A stretch of 17,310 nt of DNA from JBHJOF01 sp050330055 (GTDB lineage: Bacteria > Pseudomonadota > Alphaproteobacteria > Kiloniellales > JAKSDN01). The DNA is taken from contig JBHJOF010000359.1 in the NCBI GenBank assembly GCA_050330055.1, positions 1 through 17,310 on the forward strand, written 5' to 3'. This document shows, piece after piece, positions 1 to 9,215 of this stretch. Each line of letters begins with the position of its first letter. Position 1 is the first letter of the stretch. The position numbers and the translations under genes were made by a program. The notes under the pieces were generated by a model, which had not been told where the DNA came from, did no database searches, and worked only from the letters and a program-made list of their open reading frames with translations.

Positions 1-2196
1 GCCGTCCGACTCGTCGACATCCTCCGGCACCTTGTAGAGGAACACCAGGTCCAGGTCCGAGGACACGGTCATCTCCCGCGCGCCCAGTTTGCCGAGCGCG
101 ACCACCGCCATGCCGGGGCCCGGCAGCTTGCCGTGCGCCCGTTCGAACTCCTCGCGGACCGGCCGCAGCAGGCCGCGCAGCACGCTGTCGGCGATATTGC
201 TGAGCGTGCGGCCGATGTAGTCGACGTCGGCGGTGTGGCGCAGCAGGTTGACGCCGACCTGGAACTTGCGGTCGGCGGCCCAGCGTCGCGACAGGTCGAG
301 CACGTCCTGGAAGTCGCGCGCCTGGGCCAGCGCTTTCGTCAGGCTCTTGTCCAGCCGGCGGCGCGACGGCAGGGCGCCGAAGAAGTCGGACGACAGCACC
401 GCCTCGAGCAGGCCGGGGTTGCGGCTCAGGTGCTCGGCCAGGGCCGGCGCGCCGCCCATGATCTCCGCCAGGAGCTCGAGCAGGGTTGGATTGGCGGCGA
501 GCAGCGAGAAAAGCTGCACACCGGCCGGCAGGCCGGCAAGGAACTCGTGGAACTTGGCCAGCGCTGCATCTGGATTCGGCGTGGCACCAAAGGCCTGCAG
601 CAGGCTGGGCATCAGCTCGGTCAGGAGCTCGCGGCTGCGCGTGCTGCGCGTCGCCCGGAAGCGGCCGTGGTGCCAGCCGCGCACCAGGTTGAAGACGCCG
701 GCACCGTCCTGGAAGCCCAGCCTGGTCAGGGTTGCCATGGTGTCGGGGTCGGGCTCGCCGCCGGTGAAGACCAGGTTGCCCGGCCCGGACAGGCTGGGCG
801 CCTCCTCGAACAGCTCGGCGTAGTAGGCCTCGACCCGGCGCATGTGGCCGATCAGCTCGGCCTCGAAGGCAGCGCGCGTGCCGTAGCCCATGAATACGGC
901 CAGGTGCTCCAGCCCAGCAGCGTCGGCCGGCAGGCTTTGGGTCTGCTGGTCGTCGACCATCTGCAGGCGATGCTCGAGGCGGCGCAGGAACTCGTAGGCC
1001 GCGGTCAGCTTGCGCGCGGCGCCGCGGTTGATCCGCTTGGCGGCCGCCAGGGCGGCCAGGGCATCGGTGGTGCGCGGCGTGCGCAGGGCTGGCTCGCGGC
1101 CGCCGTAGATGAGCTGCTGGGTCTGGGCGAAGAACTCGATCTCGCGGATACCGCCTCGGCCGAGCTTGATGTTGTGGCCGCCCACCGCGATCACGCCACT
1201 GCCGCGGTGGGCGTTGATCTGGCGCTTGATCGAGTGGATGTCCTGGATCGCCCAGAAGTCGAGATGCTTGCGCCAGACGAAGGGGCGCAGCTCGGCGAGG
1301 AACTCGCGGCCGAGCGCCAGGTCGCCGGCCACTGGGCGGGCCTTGATCATGGCCGCGCGCTCCCAGTTCTGGCCCATGCTCTCGTAGTAGGCCATGGCGG
1401 CGCCGTAGCTGATCGCCACCGGCATGGCGCCGGGGTCGGGGCGCAGCCGCAGGTCGGTGCGGAAGACGTAGCCGTCGGCGGTGCGCTCCTCGATCAGGCC
1501 GACCAGATCGCGGGTCAGCCGCACGAAGGCCTCCTGCGGGCTGCGGCTGCCCCGATAGTCGACCTTCGCCGGGTCGAAGATCACGATCAGGTCGATGTCA
1601 GAGGAATAGTTGAGCTCGCGCGCGCCCAGCTTGCCCATCGCCAGCACGCAATAGCCGCAGTCCTGCTCCGGGGTCGCGGGCCGGGACAACACCAGCTCGC
1701 CGCGCGTTGCCGTCCGCATTAACAAATGTGACAGGGCCAGCGAGAGCGCGGTCTCGGCAAAGTCGCTCAGCGCCCCGGTTACCCGTTCGAGCGGCCAGAG
1801 GCCGGCGATGTCGGCCAGCGCGACGAGCAGCGCGACCCGCCGCCTGGCGCGCCGCAGCTCACGCATCGCCGAGGCTCGATCGCCGTTGTCCGCCAGTTCC
1901 TGCTTGAGCCCGGCCATCACTTGGCTTAGGACGGGCTCGGGGTCGTGGCTAACCAGGCGAACGAAGAAAGGGGCGTCAGCCAGGGCGCAGCGGGTGAGAA
2001 AGGGACTGTTGCCGAAGACCGCTTCAAGCAGGCGCCGGCCGGCGGAATCCGTGGCCAGCTCGCGCACCTGACGGGCGCATTCGGGATCCTCGATCCGGTC
2101 TGCTTGTTCCGCCCAATGCTGTAGTCCGAGAGCAGCGCGATCGGGGCTCGCGGCTCGCGGCCAGGCGTCCGGAAGCGATAGGAAAGGCTGCGACAT
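1..2196 (-). CDS. glnE: Bifunctional glutamine synthetase adenylyltransferase/deadenylase (GlnE), 3' end outside window
   Basis: Reading the minus strand from the ATG at 2196 gives an uninterrupted frame to base 1 (732 codons). GlnE proteins are usually about 950-1000 residues, so the C-terminal quarter lies outside the window. Two nucleotidyltransferase signatures of the family are present in the same frame: MGKLGARELNYSSDIDL (codons near 1575-1640) in the N-terminal deadenylase half, and LGKLGAREMTVSSDLDL (near 45-95) in the C-terminal adenylylase half. The paired acidic residues of SDIDL and SDLDL are the expected metal ligands. Known role: reversible adenylylation of glutamine synthetase in response to PII, acting in the cytoplasm in nitrogen control. 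The start lies 64 bp from the divergent AsmA-like gene, so the two promoters must share a short spacer. No frameshift or damage was seen. Confidence 0.95.
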   Translation of the reverse strand, partial: MSQPFLSLPDAWPRAASPDRAALGLQHWAEQADRIEDPECARQVRELATDSAGRRLLEAVFGNSPFLTRCALADAPFFVRLVSHDPEPVLSQVMAGLKQELADNGDRASAMRELRRARRRVALLVALADIAGLWPLERVTGALSDFAETALSLALSHLLMRTATRGELVLSRPATPEQDCGYCVLAMGKLGARELNYSSDIDLIVIFDPAKVDYRGSRSPQEAFVRLTRDLVGLIEERTADGYVFRTDLRLRPDPGAMPVAISYGAAMAYYESMGQNWERAAMIKARPVAGDLALGREFLAELRPFVWRKHLDFWAIQDIHSIKRQINAHRGSGVIAVGGHNIKLGRGGIREIEFFAQTQQLIYGGREPALRTPRTTDALAALAAAKRINRGAARKLTAAYEFLRRLEHRLQMVDDQQTQSLPADAAGLEHLAVFMGYGTRAAFEAELIGHMRRVEAYYAELFEEAPSLSGPGNLVFTGGEPDPDTMATLTRLGFQDGAGVFNLVRGWHHGRFRATRSTRSRELLTELMPSLLQAFGATPNPDAALAKFHEFLAGLPAGVQLFSLLAANPTLLELLAEIMGGAPALAEHLSRNPGLLEAVLSSDFFGALPSRRRLDKSLTKALAQARDFQDVLDLSRRWAADRKFQVGVNLLRHTADVDYIGRTLSNIADSVLRGLLRPVREEFERAHGKLPGPGMAVVALGKLGAREMTVSSDLDLVFLYKVPEDVDESDG

Positions 2197-2260
2197 TGGC
2201 CCCCAATCTGCCAACTTCCGGCAAGGTGCGAGAGCGCGGGCGCCGGGTCAAGGGCGTCGC

Positions 2261-5200
2261 GTGCCCGCCTGCGCGGCCGAAGCCGTGGGGCCGGCCTTGA
2301 TCAGACACTCCACTCGTATCCTGGTCGAGGTGGTGATCGGCGTCGTCGCCGGGATTCTCATCCTGGCCGGCATCGGCATCTGGCGCCTCTCAACGGGTCC
2401 GGCACCGGTCGACTTCCTGACCCCCCGCCTGGAGGCGGCCTTCAACGAGGCGGTCGCCACCGAAGCGGGCGAACGTGTTTCGCTGTCGATCGGCGAGACG
2501 GTCCTGACCTGGGAGGGCTGGGGCCGGACCATCGACCTGCGCGCCCGGCGCACCACGGTGACCGACACGCGCGGTGTGACGCTTGCGCGCCTGCCCGACG
2601 TCTCGGTCACGCTCAGCCTGCGGGCGCTGCTGCAAGGCGTGATTGCGCCGACCGCAGTCGAGGTCATAGAACCCAGCCTGGTCCTGATTCGCCGTCCCGA
2701 CGGCGAGATCGCCTTCGGCCATGGCGAGCCCGACGCGGCCGAGCCGCGGATCTTGGAAGGGCAAGAGCTGTCGCGCACCCTGCCGGCACTCGTCGAGCAG
2801 CTGCTGTCCGAGCCCGATCCCGCGAAGCCGCTCGCCTTTCTCGATACCGTACGCCTGGTGGACGGCAACCTGACGATCCGCGACGAGACCCGCGGGCTCA
2901 GCTGGCGCGCCAGGGCAGTGTCGCTCGGGGTGCGCAGCAGCAAGGGCGGACTGGCCGGCGAGGGCGGACTTCAGCTGGTGCAAGACCGCACACCGGCCGA
3001 CGTCAGATTCGCCTTTGTCTACGACTCGGATAGTGCCCGGGTCGAGCTGGCAAGCAGCTTCGCCGGCCTGCGTCCTGATGCCTTCGAGGCATTGGCGCCT
3101 GACCCGCTGCTGCTCGCCGGCCTCGACCTGGCGTTCAGCGGCAAGGCGAGCTCGCGCCTGGCGCTCGACGGAAAGATCGAATCCGCATCCTTCGAGATCG
3201 GCGGCGGTCCCGGACGCCTGGCATTGGCCGACTTGTTTCCCGAGCCGCGCCCGCTGCAGGATCTGCTGATTCGCGGCAGCTACGGCGGTCCCTGGTCGGG
3301 GCTGAACATCGAGGCCGCCGAAATCCGCTTCGGCACCTTGGAGGCGCCCGGCCCGACCCTGGCGGCGGAGGGCGATCTGCGCTGGCTCGACGAAGATCTG
3401 CGGATCACCGGCACCGCGCGCGCGAGCGGCTTGGTGGTCGAGCAGCTTGGCGACTACTGGCCGCGTGGCCTGTCGGAGAACGGCCGCGACTGGATCGTCG
3501 AGAACATCACCGCGGGCAGTGCCGAGGAGGCCATTCTCAACTTCGATCTGACCGTCCCTGCTGGAGACTTCGCCGCGGCCGAGGTGGCGGTCCTCGATGG
3601 GACGCTCAGCTACAGCAATCTCGAGGTCCACTATCTCAGGCCTATGCCGCCGGTCAACGCGGTCTCCGGTATTGGCAGCTTCGATCGGAACGGCATGTCG
3701 CTGCAGGCGACCGGCGGACACATCGACGGCCTGGAAGCCCTGGAAACCAACATCTCGATCACCGGCTTCCAGGATCCCGATCAGACCATCGACATCAACC
3801 TGCCGGTCACCGGTTCGCTGCGCGATGTTCTGACGCTGCTCGACCACCAGCGCCTGCGGCTGGTCGAGCGTCTCGGGATCGACCCCCAAGCCACGGAGGG
3901 GCTGGCGGCGGCACGCGCCAGATTCGCGTTCCCGCTGATCAATGATCTGAAGCTTGACGATGTCGTGATCGAAGCCAAGGCCAATCTGACCGGCGTGGCG
4001 GTGGGCAACCTGTTGCTCGGCAAGGATGCGCGCAACGGCAAGCTCAGCCTGGACCTGACCAAGGACTCCATGCAGATCGTCGGCGGCCTGACACTGGGGC
4101 CGTTGCCGGTGCAGATCGACTGGACCGAGGACTTCTCGGGCAATGCCGCGGAGCGCAGCCTGATCAAGGCGCTGGCCAGCTCGGTCAGCGACCAGCAGCG
4201 CGCCGCCTTCGGCTTCGACATCCTGCCTCGACAGCTTCATGGACCGGTCGCGGCCTCGGTCGTGGCGCAGCTTCGACGCGACGACAGCGCCAGCATCAAG
4301 CTGGCGCTCAACCTGCAGGATACGGCGCTGGACGCGTCCTTCCTCGGCTGGGAGAAACCGGCCGGCGTACCGGGCGAGGCTCGCGCCACCCTGCAGCTTC
4401 AGGGCGAGCGGCTGGTCGGCCTCGATTCCCTGTCGGTCAGCGCCGGCTCCTTGGCGCTCGAAGGCAGCGGCCGCTTCGATCAGGAGGGCCGGCTCGCCAG
4501 CCTGGCGCTGCAGCAGCTTGCCTACGGCCACACCGCGCTCAGCGACGTCGAGGTTGCGATCATCGAGGACGGATATGATGTCAGGATTGGCGGCGGCGTT
4601 CTCGACGCGGAGCCGCTGCTGGGACACGAGGACGATGGCGAGCAAGCGGAGGCGGAGACGGATGAGGCGCCGCCGGCCATCCGCCTGGGCGCGCCGAACC
4701 TGAGATCGCTGCGCCTCGGCGAAGGGCGCAGTCTCGAGGGGGTATCGCTTGCCCTCGAACGCGACGCCGGGGGCTGGCAGCTCTTTCGCCTGAGCGGCAG
4801 CCTGCCGCGCGCGCTCTGGACCGGCGAGCGCGCGGACGCGGCGACCGACGGCGAGGCCGCCGTCGAGTCGCCGCGTGTCGACATCAACTACGCGCCAGTC
4901 AGGCCGGGTCTCCACAAGCTGACGGTCACCGGCAACGACCTCGGCGGCACGCTGCGCGCGTTCGACATTCTCGACACCGTGCGCGGCGGTAAGCTGGAGA
5001 TCAGCGGTGAGGAACCGGCCGGCGAAGCGCTCAGGGCGAGGGTCGAAGCCAAGGACTTCACGGTCGTGGAAGCGCCTACGCTGGCACGGCTGCTGCTGGT
5101 CGCCTCGCTTACCGGCGTGGTCGAGGGTCTCCGCGGCGAGGGCATCTCCTTCGATCGTCTGATCGGAGAAGTCGCGGTCAAGGACGGCGTGATCACCAGC

Positions 5201-5533
5201 GACCTGGTGCGCGCCTACGGCACCTCGCTCGGTCTGACAGCGAAGGGTCAGCTCGACATCGGTCGCTCCGAGGTCGATATCGAAGGCACCATCGTGCCGG
5301 CCTATCTCTTGAACCGCATCCTCGGCGAGATTCCGCTGCTGGGGCCGCTCCTGACCGGCGGCGAGGGCCAGGGCTTCGTCGCCTTCACCTACACCATGAA
5401 CGGATCGCTGGAAGATCCGGATATCTCGGTCAACCCGCTTTCGGCCCTGGCCCCGGGCTCCCTGCGCAGCCTGTTCGGCGGCGATTTCAAGGATAGCGGG
5501 CCGGTCGATCTGCCGAGCGGCGGCAACCGCTGA
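2261..5533 (+). CDS. AsmA/YhdP-family large envelope protein
   Basis: A 1090-residue protein. One N-terminal hydrophobic segment (about residues 20-41) preceded by Arg/His residues fits an inner-membrane anchor, with the remainder in the periplasm. The long body is made of repetitive beta-type segments. The C-terminal part (about residues 940-1075), with LTAKGQLDIG, IPLLGPLLTGG and GSLEDPDISVNPLSALAPG, is typical of the DUF3971/AsmA_2 end of YhdP-like proteins. Known of the family: AsmA-like proteins are thought to form bridge-like channels for phospholipid transport between the two membranes; the exact substrate here is inferred. The open frame begins at a GTG (2261). GTG 2285 and TTG 2297 are alternative starts just before the membrane segment, there is no ATG nearby, and the start is therefore uncertain. 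The gene is convergent with tyrS, with 12 bp between the stops. Confidence 0.88.
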   Translation: MPACAAEAVGPALIRHSTRILVEVVIGVVAGILILAGIGIWRLSTGPAPVDFLTPRLEAAFNEAVATEAGERVSLSIGETVLTWEGWGRTIDLRARRTTVTDTRGVTLARLPDVSVTLSLRALLQGVIAPTAVEVIEPSLVLIRRPDGEIAFGHGEPDAAEPRILEGQELSRTLPALVEQLLSEPDPAKPLAFLDTVRLVDGNLTIRDETRGLSWRARAVSLGVRSSKGGLAGEGGLQLVQDRTPADVRFAFVYDSDSARVELASSFAGLRPDAFEALAPDPLLLAGLDLAFSGKASSRLALDGKIESASFEIGGGPGRLALADLFPEPRPLQDLLIRGSYGGPWSGLNIEAAEIRFGTLEAPGPTLAAEGDLRWLDEDLRITGTARASGLVVEQLGDYWPRGLSENGRDWIVENITAGSAEEAILNFDLTVPAGDFAAAEVAVLDGTLSYSNLEVHYLRPMPPVNAVSGIGSFDRNGMSLQATGGHIDGLEALETNISITGFQDPDQTIDINLPVTGSLRDVLTLLDHQRLRLVERLGIDPQATEGLAAARARFAFPLINDLKLDDVVIEAKANLTGVAVGNLLLGKDARNGKLSLDLTKDSMQIVGGLTLGPLPVQIDWTEDFSGNAAERSLIKALASSVSDQQRAAFGFDILPRQLHGPVAASVVAQLRRDDSASIKLALNLQDTALDASFLGWEKPAGVPGEARATLQLQGERLVGLDSLSVSAGSLALEGSGRFDQEGRLASLALQQLAYGHTALSDVEVAIIEDGYDVRIGGGVLDAEPLLGHEDDGEQAEAETDEAPPAIRLGAPNLRSLRLGEGRSLEGVSLALERDAGGWQLFRLSGSLPRALWTGERADAATDGEAAVESPRVDINYAPVRPGLHKLTVTGNDLGGTLRAFDILDTVRGGKLEISGEEPAGEALRARVEAKDFTVVEAPTLARLLLVASLTGVVEGLRGEGISFDRLIGEVAVKDGVITSDLVRAYGTSLGLTAKGQLDIGRSEVDIEGTIVPAYLLNRILGEIPLLGPLLTGGEGQGFVAFTYTMNGSLEDPDISVNPLSALAPGSLRSLFGGDFKDSGPVDLPSGGNR

Positions 5534-5545
5534 GGCGGGGATTGC

Positions 5546-6799
5546 TCAGATCGGCCGTACCAGCGCGTGTCGCTTCTTGCCGGCCGAGAGCTTGATCACG
5601 CCCTCCGGGTTGAGATCTCCCAGCCCGACCGCGCGCAGCTCGTCGCCGATCACCTGATCGTTGATGCGCCCGCCGCCGCCCTTGATCAGGCGGCGCGCCT
5701 CGCCGTTGCTGGCGGCCAGGCCGGCGCGGCGCAGCAGGTCATAGGCCAAGAGGCCCGAGGCCAGCTCGTCCCGGGCGATCTCGACGGTCGGCAGCGCTTC
5801 GCCCAGGCCGCCCTCCTCGAAGGTCTTGCGCGCGGTCTCGGCAGCGGCCGCCGCCGCCTCGGCGCCGCGGCAGAGCCGCGTCGCTTCGTTGGCCAGCACC
5901 TTCTTGGCCTCGTTGAGCTCCGCGCCCTGAAGCTTTTCCAGCCGCGCGATCTCGTCCAGCGGCAGCTCGGTGAAGAGCCGCAGGAAGCGGCCGACGTCGG
6001 CGTCCTCGACGTTGCGCCAGAACTGCCAGTAGTCGTAGGCCGAGAGCCGCGCCTCGTTGAGCCAGACGGCGCCCTCGGCCGTCTTGCCCATCTTGGCGCC
6101 TGAGGCCATGGTGATCAGCGGCGTGGTCAGGCCGAAGAGCTCGCGCTGTTCGATGCGGCGGCCCAGATCGACGCCGTTGACGATGTTGCCCCACTGGTCC
6201 GAGCCGCCCATCTGCAGCACGCAGCCGTAGCGCCGCGCCAACTCGAGGAAGTCGTAGGCCTGCAGCACCATGTAGTTGAACTCGATGAAGGTGAGCGGCT
6301 GCTCGCGCTCGAGCCGCAGCTTAACCGAATCGAAGCTCAGCATGCGGTTGACCGAGAAGTGCCGGCCGTAGTCGCGCAGGAAGGCGATGTAGTTGAGCCC
6401 GCTCAGCCAGTCGTCGTTGTTGACCATGATGGCGTCGCTCGGGCCGTCGCCGAACTCGAGGAACTGGCGGAACACTTCCTTGATGCCGGCCATGTTGCGG
6501 ACGATGTCTTCGTCGCTCAGCAGCTTGCGCGTTTCGTCCTTGCCCGAGGGGTCGCCCACCTTGGTGGTGCCGCCGCCCATCAGCACGATCGGCTTGTGGC
6601 CGGTCTGCTGCAGCCAGCGCAGCAGCATGATGCTGAGCAGGTTACCGACGTGCAGCGAGTCCGCCGTGCAGTCGAAGCCGATATAGGCGATGACACGGCT
6701 CTTGCCGGCAACTTCATTCAGGCCCGGCAGGTCGGTGCACTGGTGCAGGAAGCCGCGGGCGACGATCTCGCGCAGGAAATCCGAGCGGGCTTCGGTCAT
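5546..6799 (-). CDS. tyrS: Tyrosyl-tRNA synthetase (class I, bacterial)
   Basis: A 417-residue protein, close to the usual bacterial length of about 420. It charges tRNA-Tyr with tyrosine in the cytoplasm. Motifs seen: the substrate pocket YIGFDCTADSLHVGN (residues 39-53, HVGN being the HIGH-like signature), the glycine-rich GGGTTKVGDPSGK stretch after it, KMGKT (236-240, the KMSKS-like ATP-binding loop), and a C-terminal S4 RNA-binding domain with GEARRLIKGGGGRIND. The open frame extends 24 codons upstream to 6871, but the ATG at 6799 (MTEARSDFLREIV) matches the usual N-terminus of the family and leaves a normal divergent spacer to anmK. The ribosome-binding site is weak (a purine run about 10 bases upstream). 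Confidence 0.97.
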   Translation of the reverse strand: MTEARSDFLREIVARGFLHQCTDLPGLNEVAGKSRVIAYIGFDCTADSLHVGNLLSIMLLRWLQQTGHKPIVLMGGGTTKVGDPSGKDETRKLLSDEDIVRNMAGIKEVFRQFLEFGDGPSDAIMVNNDDWLSGLNYIAFLRDYGRHFSVNRMLSFDSVKLRLEREQPLTFIEFNYMVLQAYDFLELARRYGCVLQMGGSDQWGNIVNGVDLGRRIEQRELFGLTTPLITMASGAKMGKTAEGAVWLNEARLSAYDYWQFWRNVEDADVGRFLRLFTELPLDEIARLEKLQGAELNEAKKVLANEATRLCRGAEAAAAAAETARKTFEEGGLGEALPTVEIARDELASGLLAYDLLRRAGLAASNGEARRLIKGGGGRINDQVIGDELRAVGLGDLNPEGVIKLSAGKKRHALVRPI

Positions 6800-6862
6800 C
6801 GGGCGTTCGCTTCTTTGTTGCCGGGTTGGGCCGGGCCGGCGATGGGGCCCGACGTTGTACGC

Positions 6863-6902
6863 CTTGTCCAAGGGCCGTCTTGTTCAGGCCACCTTGTTCA
6901 GG
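6863..6902. repeat. Three short direct repeats in the tyrS/anmK spacer
   Basis: The 162-bp spacer between the divergent starts of tyrS (6799) and anmK (6962) holds CTTGTCCAAGG at 6863-6873, CTTGTTCAGG at 6879-6888 and the identical CTTGTTCAGG at 6893-6902. The copies start 16 and 14 bp apart. They could be a repeated protein-binding site controlling either gene, or the trace of a small duplication. No convincing sigma70 promoter was identified in the spacer. Confidence 0.5.
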
Positions 6903-6961
6903 GCGGGGCGATTTACCACAATTGCCCGGCCGGCTCAATCGGGCCACGGCGAGGGAGCCGG

Positions 6962-8095
6962 ATGTCGAGTAAAGCTGATCAGGTGACCCAGCAGGCCGCG
7001 TCCTGGGACCGCGCGCATTGGGCGCTGGGCCTGATGAGCGGCACCTCGCTCGACGGCATCGATGCCGCCCTGCTGCGCAGCGACGGCCGGGCTTGGCTGG
7101 AGACCGGCGCCTTCGCCACCTATTCCTATGAGCCCGCCTTCCGGGGGCGGCTGCGCGCCGTCTCGGGGCCGAGCAAGGCGCCGGAGGCCGTGGCCGCCGT
7201 CGAGCGCGAGCTCACCCTGCTGCACGCCGCGGCCGTGCGGTCCTTGCTGGCCGAGGCCGGGCTCGCGGCGGGCCAGGTCAGCCTGATCGGCTTCCACGGC
7301 CACACGGTCTGGCACGACCCGGCGGCCGGACGGACCAGGCAGATCGGCGACGGCGCGCTGCTGGCGGCCGCGACCGGGATCGACGTGGTCTGCGACTTCC
7401 GCAGCGCCGATATGGCCGCCGGCGGCCAGGGCGCGCCACTGGCGCCGCTCTACCACGTCGCCCTGGCCGCGCGCTTGGACAAGCCCCTGGCCGTGCTCAA
7501 TCTCGGCGGGGTCGCCAACGTCACCTGGATCGGCGCGGAGGATGGCGCGGTGCTGGCCTTCGACACCGGGCCGGGTAATGCCCTGATCGACGACTGGGTC
7601 AGCGCCGCCGTCGGTCTTCCCTACGACCAGGGCGGCGCCTTGGCGCGCGCCGGCAGGGTCGACCAGAAGGCGCTGGCGGCCTTGCTCGACCACCCCTACT
7701 TCGCGCTGCCGCCGCCCAAGTCGCTCGACCGCGACGCCTTCGATCCGGCGCCGGTCGAGGGGCTGTCGCCGGCCGACGGGGTGGCGACCCTGACCGCCTT
7801 CACGGCCGCCGCCGTGGCGCGCGGCCTCGAGCTCTTGCCGGAGGCGCCGCGGCGCTGGCTGGTCACCGGCGGCGGCCGGCACAACCCGGCGATCATGGAT
7901 GCGCTGGTGGAGCGCCTGAAGGCGCCGGTTGAGCCCGTCGAGGCGGCCGGCTGGAACGGCGACGCGCTGGAAGCCCAGGCTTTCGCCTATCTGGCGATCC
8001 GCTCGCTGCGCGGCCTGCCGCTGTCGCTTCCGGGCACGACGGGGGTCGCAGCGTCGGCCTGTGGCGGGGTGCTCTGTCGGGCAAGGTCGGCCTGA
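6962..8095 (+). CDS. anmK: Anhydro-N-acetylmuramic acid kinase
   Basis: A 377-residue protein; E. coli AnmK has 369. It opens and phosphorylates 1,6-anhydro-MurNAc to MurNAc-6-phosphate in cytoplasmic peptidoglycan recycling. Family motifs: GLMSGTSLDGID (residues 23-34), the ATP-binding loop; GFHGHTVWHDP (110-120); LNLGGVANVTWI; DTGPGN (201-206), which includes the catalytic Asp; and VTGGGRHNP near the C-terminus. The frame is open far upstream, but the ATG at 6962 is chosen because a GGGAG ribosome-binding site lies just before it and the conserved region begins about 20 residues later. It is divergent from tyrS, an arrangement common in alphaproteobacteria. Its stop is 13 bp from the convergent glycosyltransferase stop. 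Confidence 0.96.
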   Translation: MSSKADQVTQQAASWDRAHWALGLMSGTSLDGIDAALLRSDGRAWLETGAFATYSYEPAFRGRLRAVSGPSKAPEAVAAVERELTLLHAAAVRSLLAEAGLAAGQVSLIGFHGHTVWHDPAAGRTRQIGDGALLAAATGIDVVCDFRSADMAAGGQGAPLAPLYHVALAARLDKPLAVLNLGGVANVTWIGAEDGAVLAFDTGPGNALIDDWVSAAVGLPYDQGGALARAGRVDQKALAALLDHPYFALPPPKSLDRDAFDPAPVEGLSPADGVATLTAFTAAAVARGLELLPEAPRRWLVTGGGRHNPAIMDALVERLKAPVEPVEAAGWNGDALEAQAFAYLAIRSLRGLPLSLPGTTGVAASACGGVLCRARSA

Positions 8096-8108
8096 TCGGC
8101 CCTGCCGC

Positions 8109-9215
8109 TTAGCGGGCGAGGCGCTTGGCCGAGGGCGGCTCGGCCTCTGTTGGGGTCCGCGGCCGGATGCCTTGCCCGCCGTCGTCGGCCGCCGTCGTCG
8201 CCGGGCGGTCTTGGCCCGGGCTGGCTGCGACGGCCTTGCGTCCCGCTCCGTAGCGACCCGCGTAGAGCCGCGAAGGTAGCATCCACAATAGCTTGCCCAA
8301 GCCGCCGCAGAGCTTGAAGCGGGCCCCGATGAAGGGCCGTTTCGGCGACAGCCAGGACGCCGCGGCCGGCAACGCGTATATCAGCACCTGCGCCGCGCCG
8401 ACGGCCATCAGGTAGGCGGTCAGCAGCGGCGGCATCCCGGCGTTGCGCGTCCGAACTTTGACGTAGGTCTGGTTCAGGCAGAACACCCTGAAGCTGCGAT
8501 GGGACAGCGAAAGACTGCTTTCCGGCTGAACCTCGGTGACCTGCGCCGTCGCGCACCACACGAGCTCGCGCCCGCGCCGGCGCAGGCGCATGAAGAAGTC
8601 CAGGTCTTCGCCACCGGAACTGCCGAAGTGCTGCGCAAAAGGCTCGGCCTCCTGCAGGCAGGTGGCGCGCTTGATCAGCGCGTTGCCGGTGCCGCGCGGG
8701 CCCACTTCCGCGCCGGTGGGCGCCTCGGGGTCGCGCGTGTAGTGCCTTCCTTCAGGGTCCCAGGAGGGTGGCCGCCCCCCTTCGAAGACGGGTAGGACCG
8801 GGCCGAACACGACATCCGCGTCGAAACGGCGCAGCGTCTCGACCAGCCTGTCCAGCCAGTCGGGGCTAGCCTCCTCGTCATCGTCGAGGAACGCCACGAG
8901 ATCTCCCGTGGCCGCGCGAACCCCGGCATTGCGGGAAAAGGCAAAGCTCATGCGCGGCTCGCCGACGTATCTGATGGGCACCTTGCCGCGCTCGCTCAGC
9001 TCAGCGACCAGCTCACGCCAGCGCCCCTCGGCGCTATTGTCAACCACTACGATCTCGTAGTCGAGGCCAAGAAGATTTCTCTGGCGCTCGACAGAGGCCA
9101 CAGCTTTGCGCAGCAAGATCGGCCGATTGACGGTGCAGATCACGACGCTTGCGTCGCGCCTGCTTGGCGCGCTGTCGACGAGCCGCATCAGTGGCGAGTG
9201 AGGGGCCGATGTCAT
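8109..9215 (-). CDS. Family 2 glycosyltransferase with C-terminal membrane segment
   Basis: A 368-residue protein with a GT-A fold. Seen: DASVVICTVNRP (residues 21-32) and VVVDNSAEG (57-64) for nucleotide-sugar binding; FLDDDEEASPDW (109-120), whose Asp residues are the DXD-type metal ligands; and GGEDLDFFMRLRRRG (201-215), the catalytic-base ED region. A hydrophobic stretch at about 263-287 suggests attachment to the inner membrane. The last 50 or so residues are low complexity and rich in Ala, Pro and Arg. Known of the family: transfer of a sugar from a nucleotide donor during surface-polysaccharide or glycoconjugate assembly; donor and acceptor cannot be read from the sequence. The start is ATG 9215, with ATG 9188 possible; no clear ribosome-binding site. 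It is separated by 407 bp of AT-rich DNA from the co-oriented phosphoesterase gene, so it probably has its own promoter. Confidence 0.88.
   Translation of the reverse strand: MTSAPHSPLMRLVDSAPSRRDASVVICTVNRPILLRKAVASVERQRNLLGLDYEIVVVDNSAEGRWRELVAELSERGKVPIRYVGEPRMSFAFSRNAGVRAATGDLVAFLDDDEEASPDWLDRLVETLRRFDADVVFGPVLPVFEGGRPPSWDPEGRHYTRDPEAPTGAEVGPRGTGNALIKRATCLQEAEPFAQHFGSSGGEDLDFFMRLRRRGRELVWCATAQVTEVQPESSLSLSHRSFRVFCLNQTYVKVRTRNAGMPPLLTAYLMAVGAAQVLIYALPAAASWLSPKRPFIGARFKLCGGLGKLLWMLPSRLYAGRYGAGRKAVAASPGQDRPATTAADDGGQGIRPRTPTEAEPPSAKRLAR

Noticed and set aside
133..1722. Plus-strand open frame of 529 codons
   Set aside because: It is antisense to glnE, whose two conserved nucleotidyltransferase motifs lie on the minus strand in one frame. 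The product is low-complexity (Gln, Ala, Val rich), as expected from a reverse frame in GC-rich coding DNA.
2390..4915. Minus-strand open frame of 841 codons
   Set aside because: It is antisense to the AsmA/YhdP-like gene. The translation is rich in Arg, Gln and Ala without domains, and the plus-strand product has a membrane anchor and a family C-terminus.
5505..5548. AGCGG-N6-CCGCT stem at the end of the AsmA-like gene as a terminator
   Set aside because: The stem is only 5 bp, lies inside the coding sequence, and is not followed by a T run.
6359..6961. Upstream extension of the anmK frame
   Set aside because: It runs antisense through tyrS. A ribosome-binding site and the family N-terminus support ATG 6962.
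6935..7882. Minus-strand open frame of 315 codons
   Set aside because: It is the shadow of anmK, whose family motifs are intact on the plus strand.
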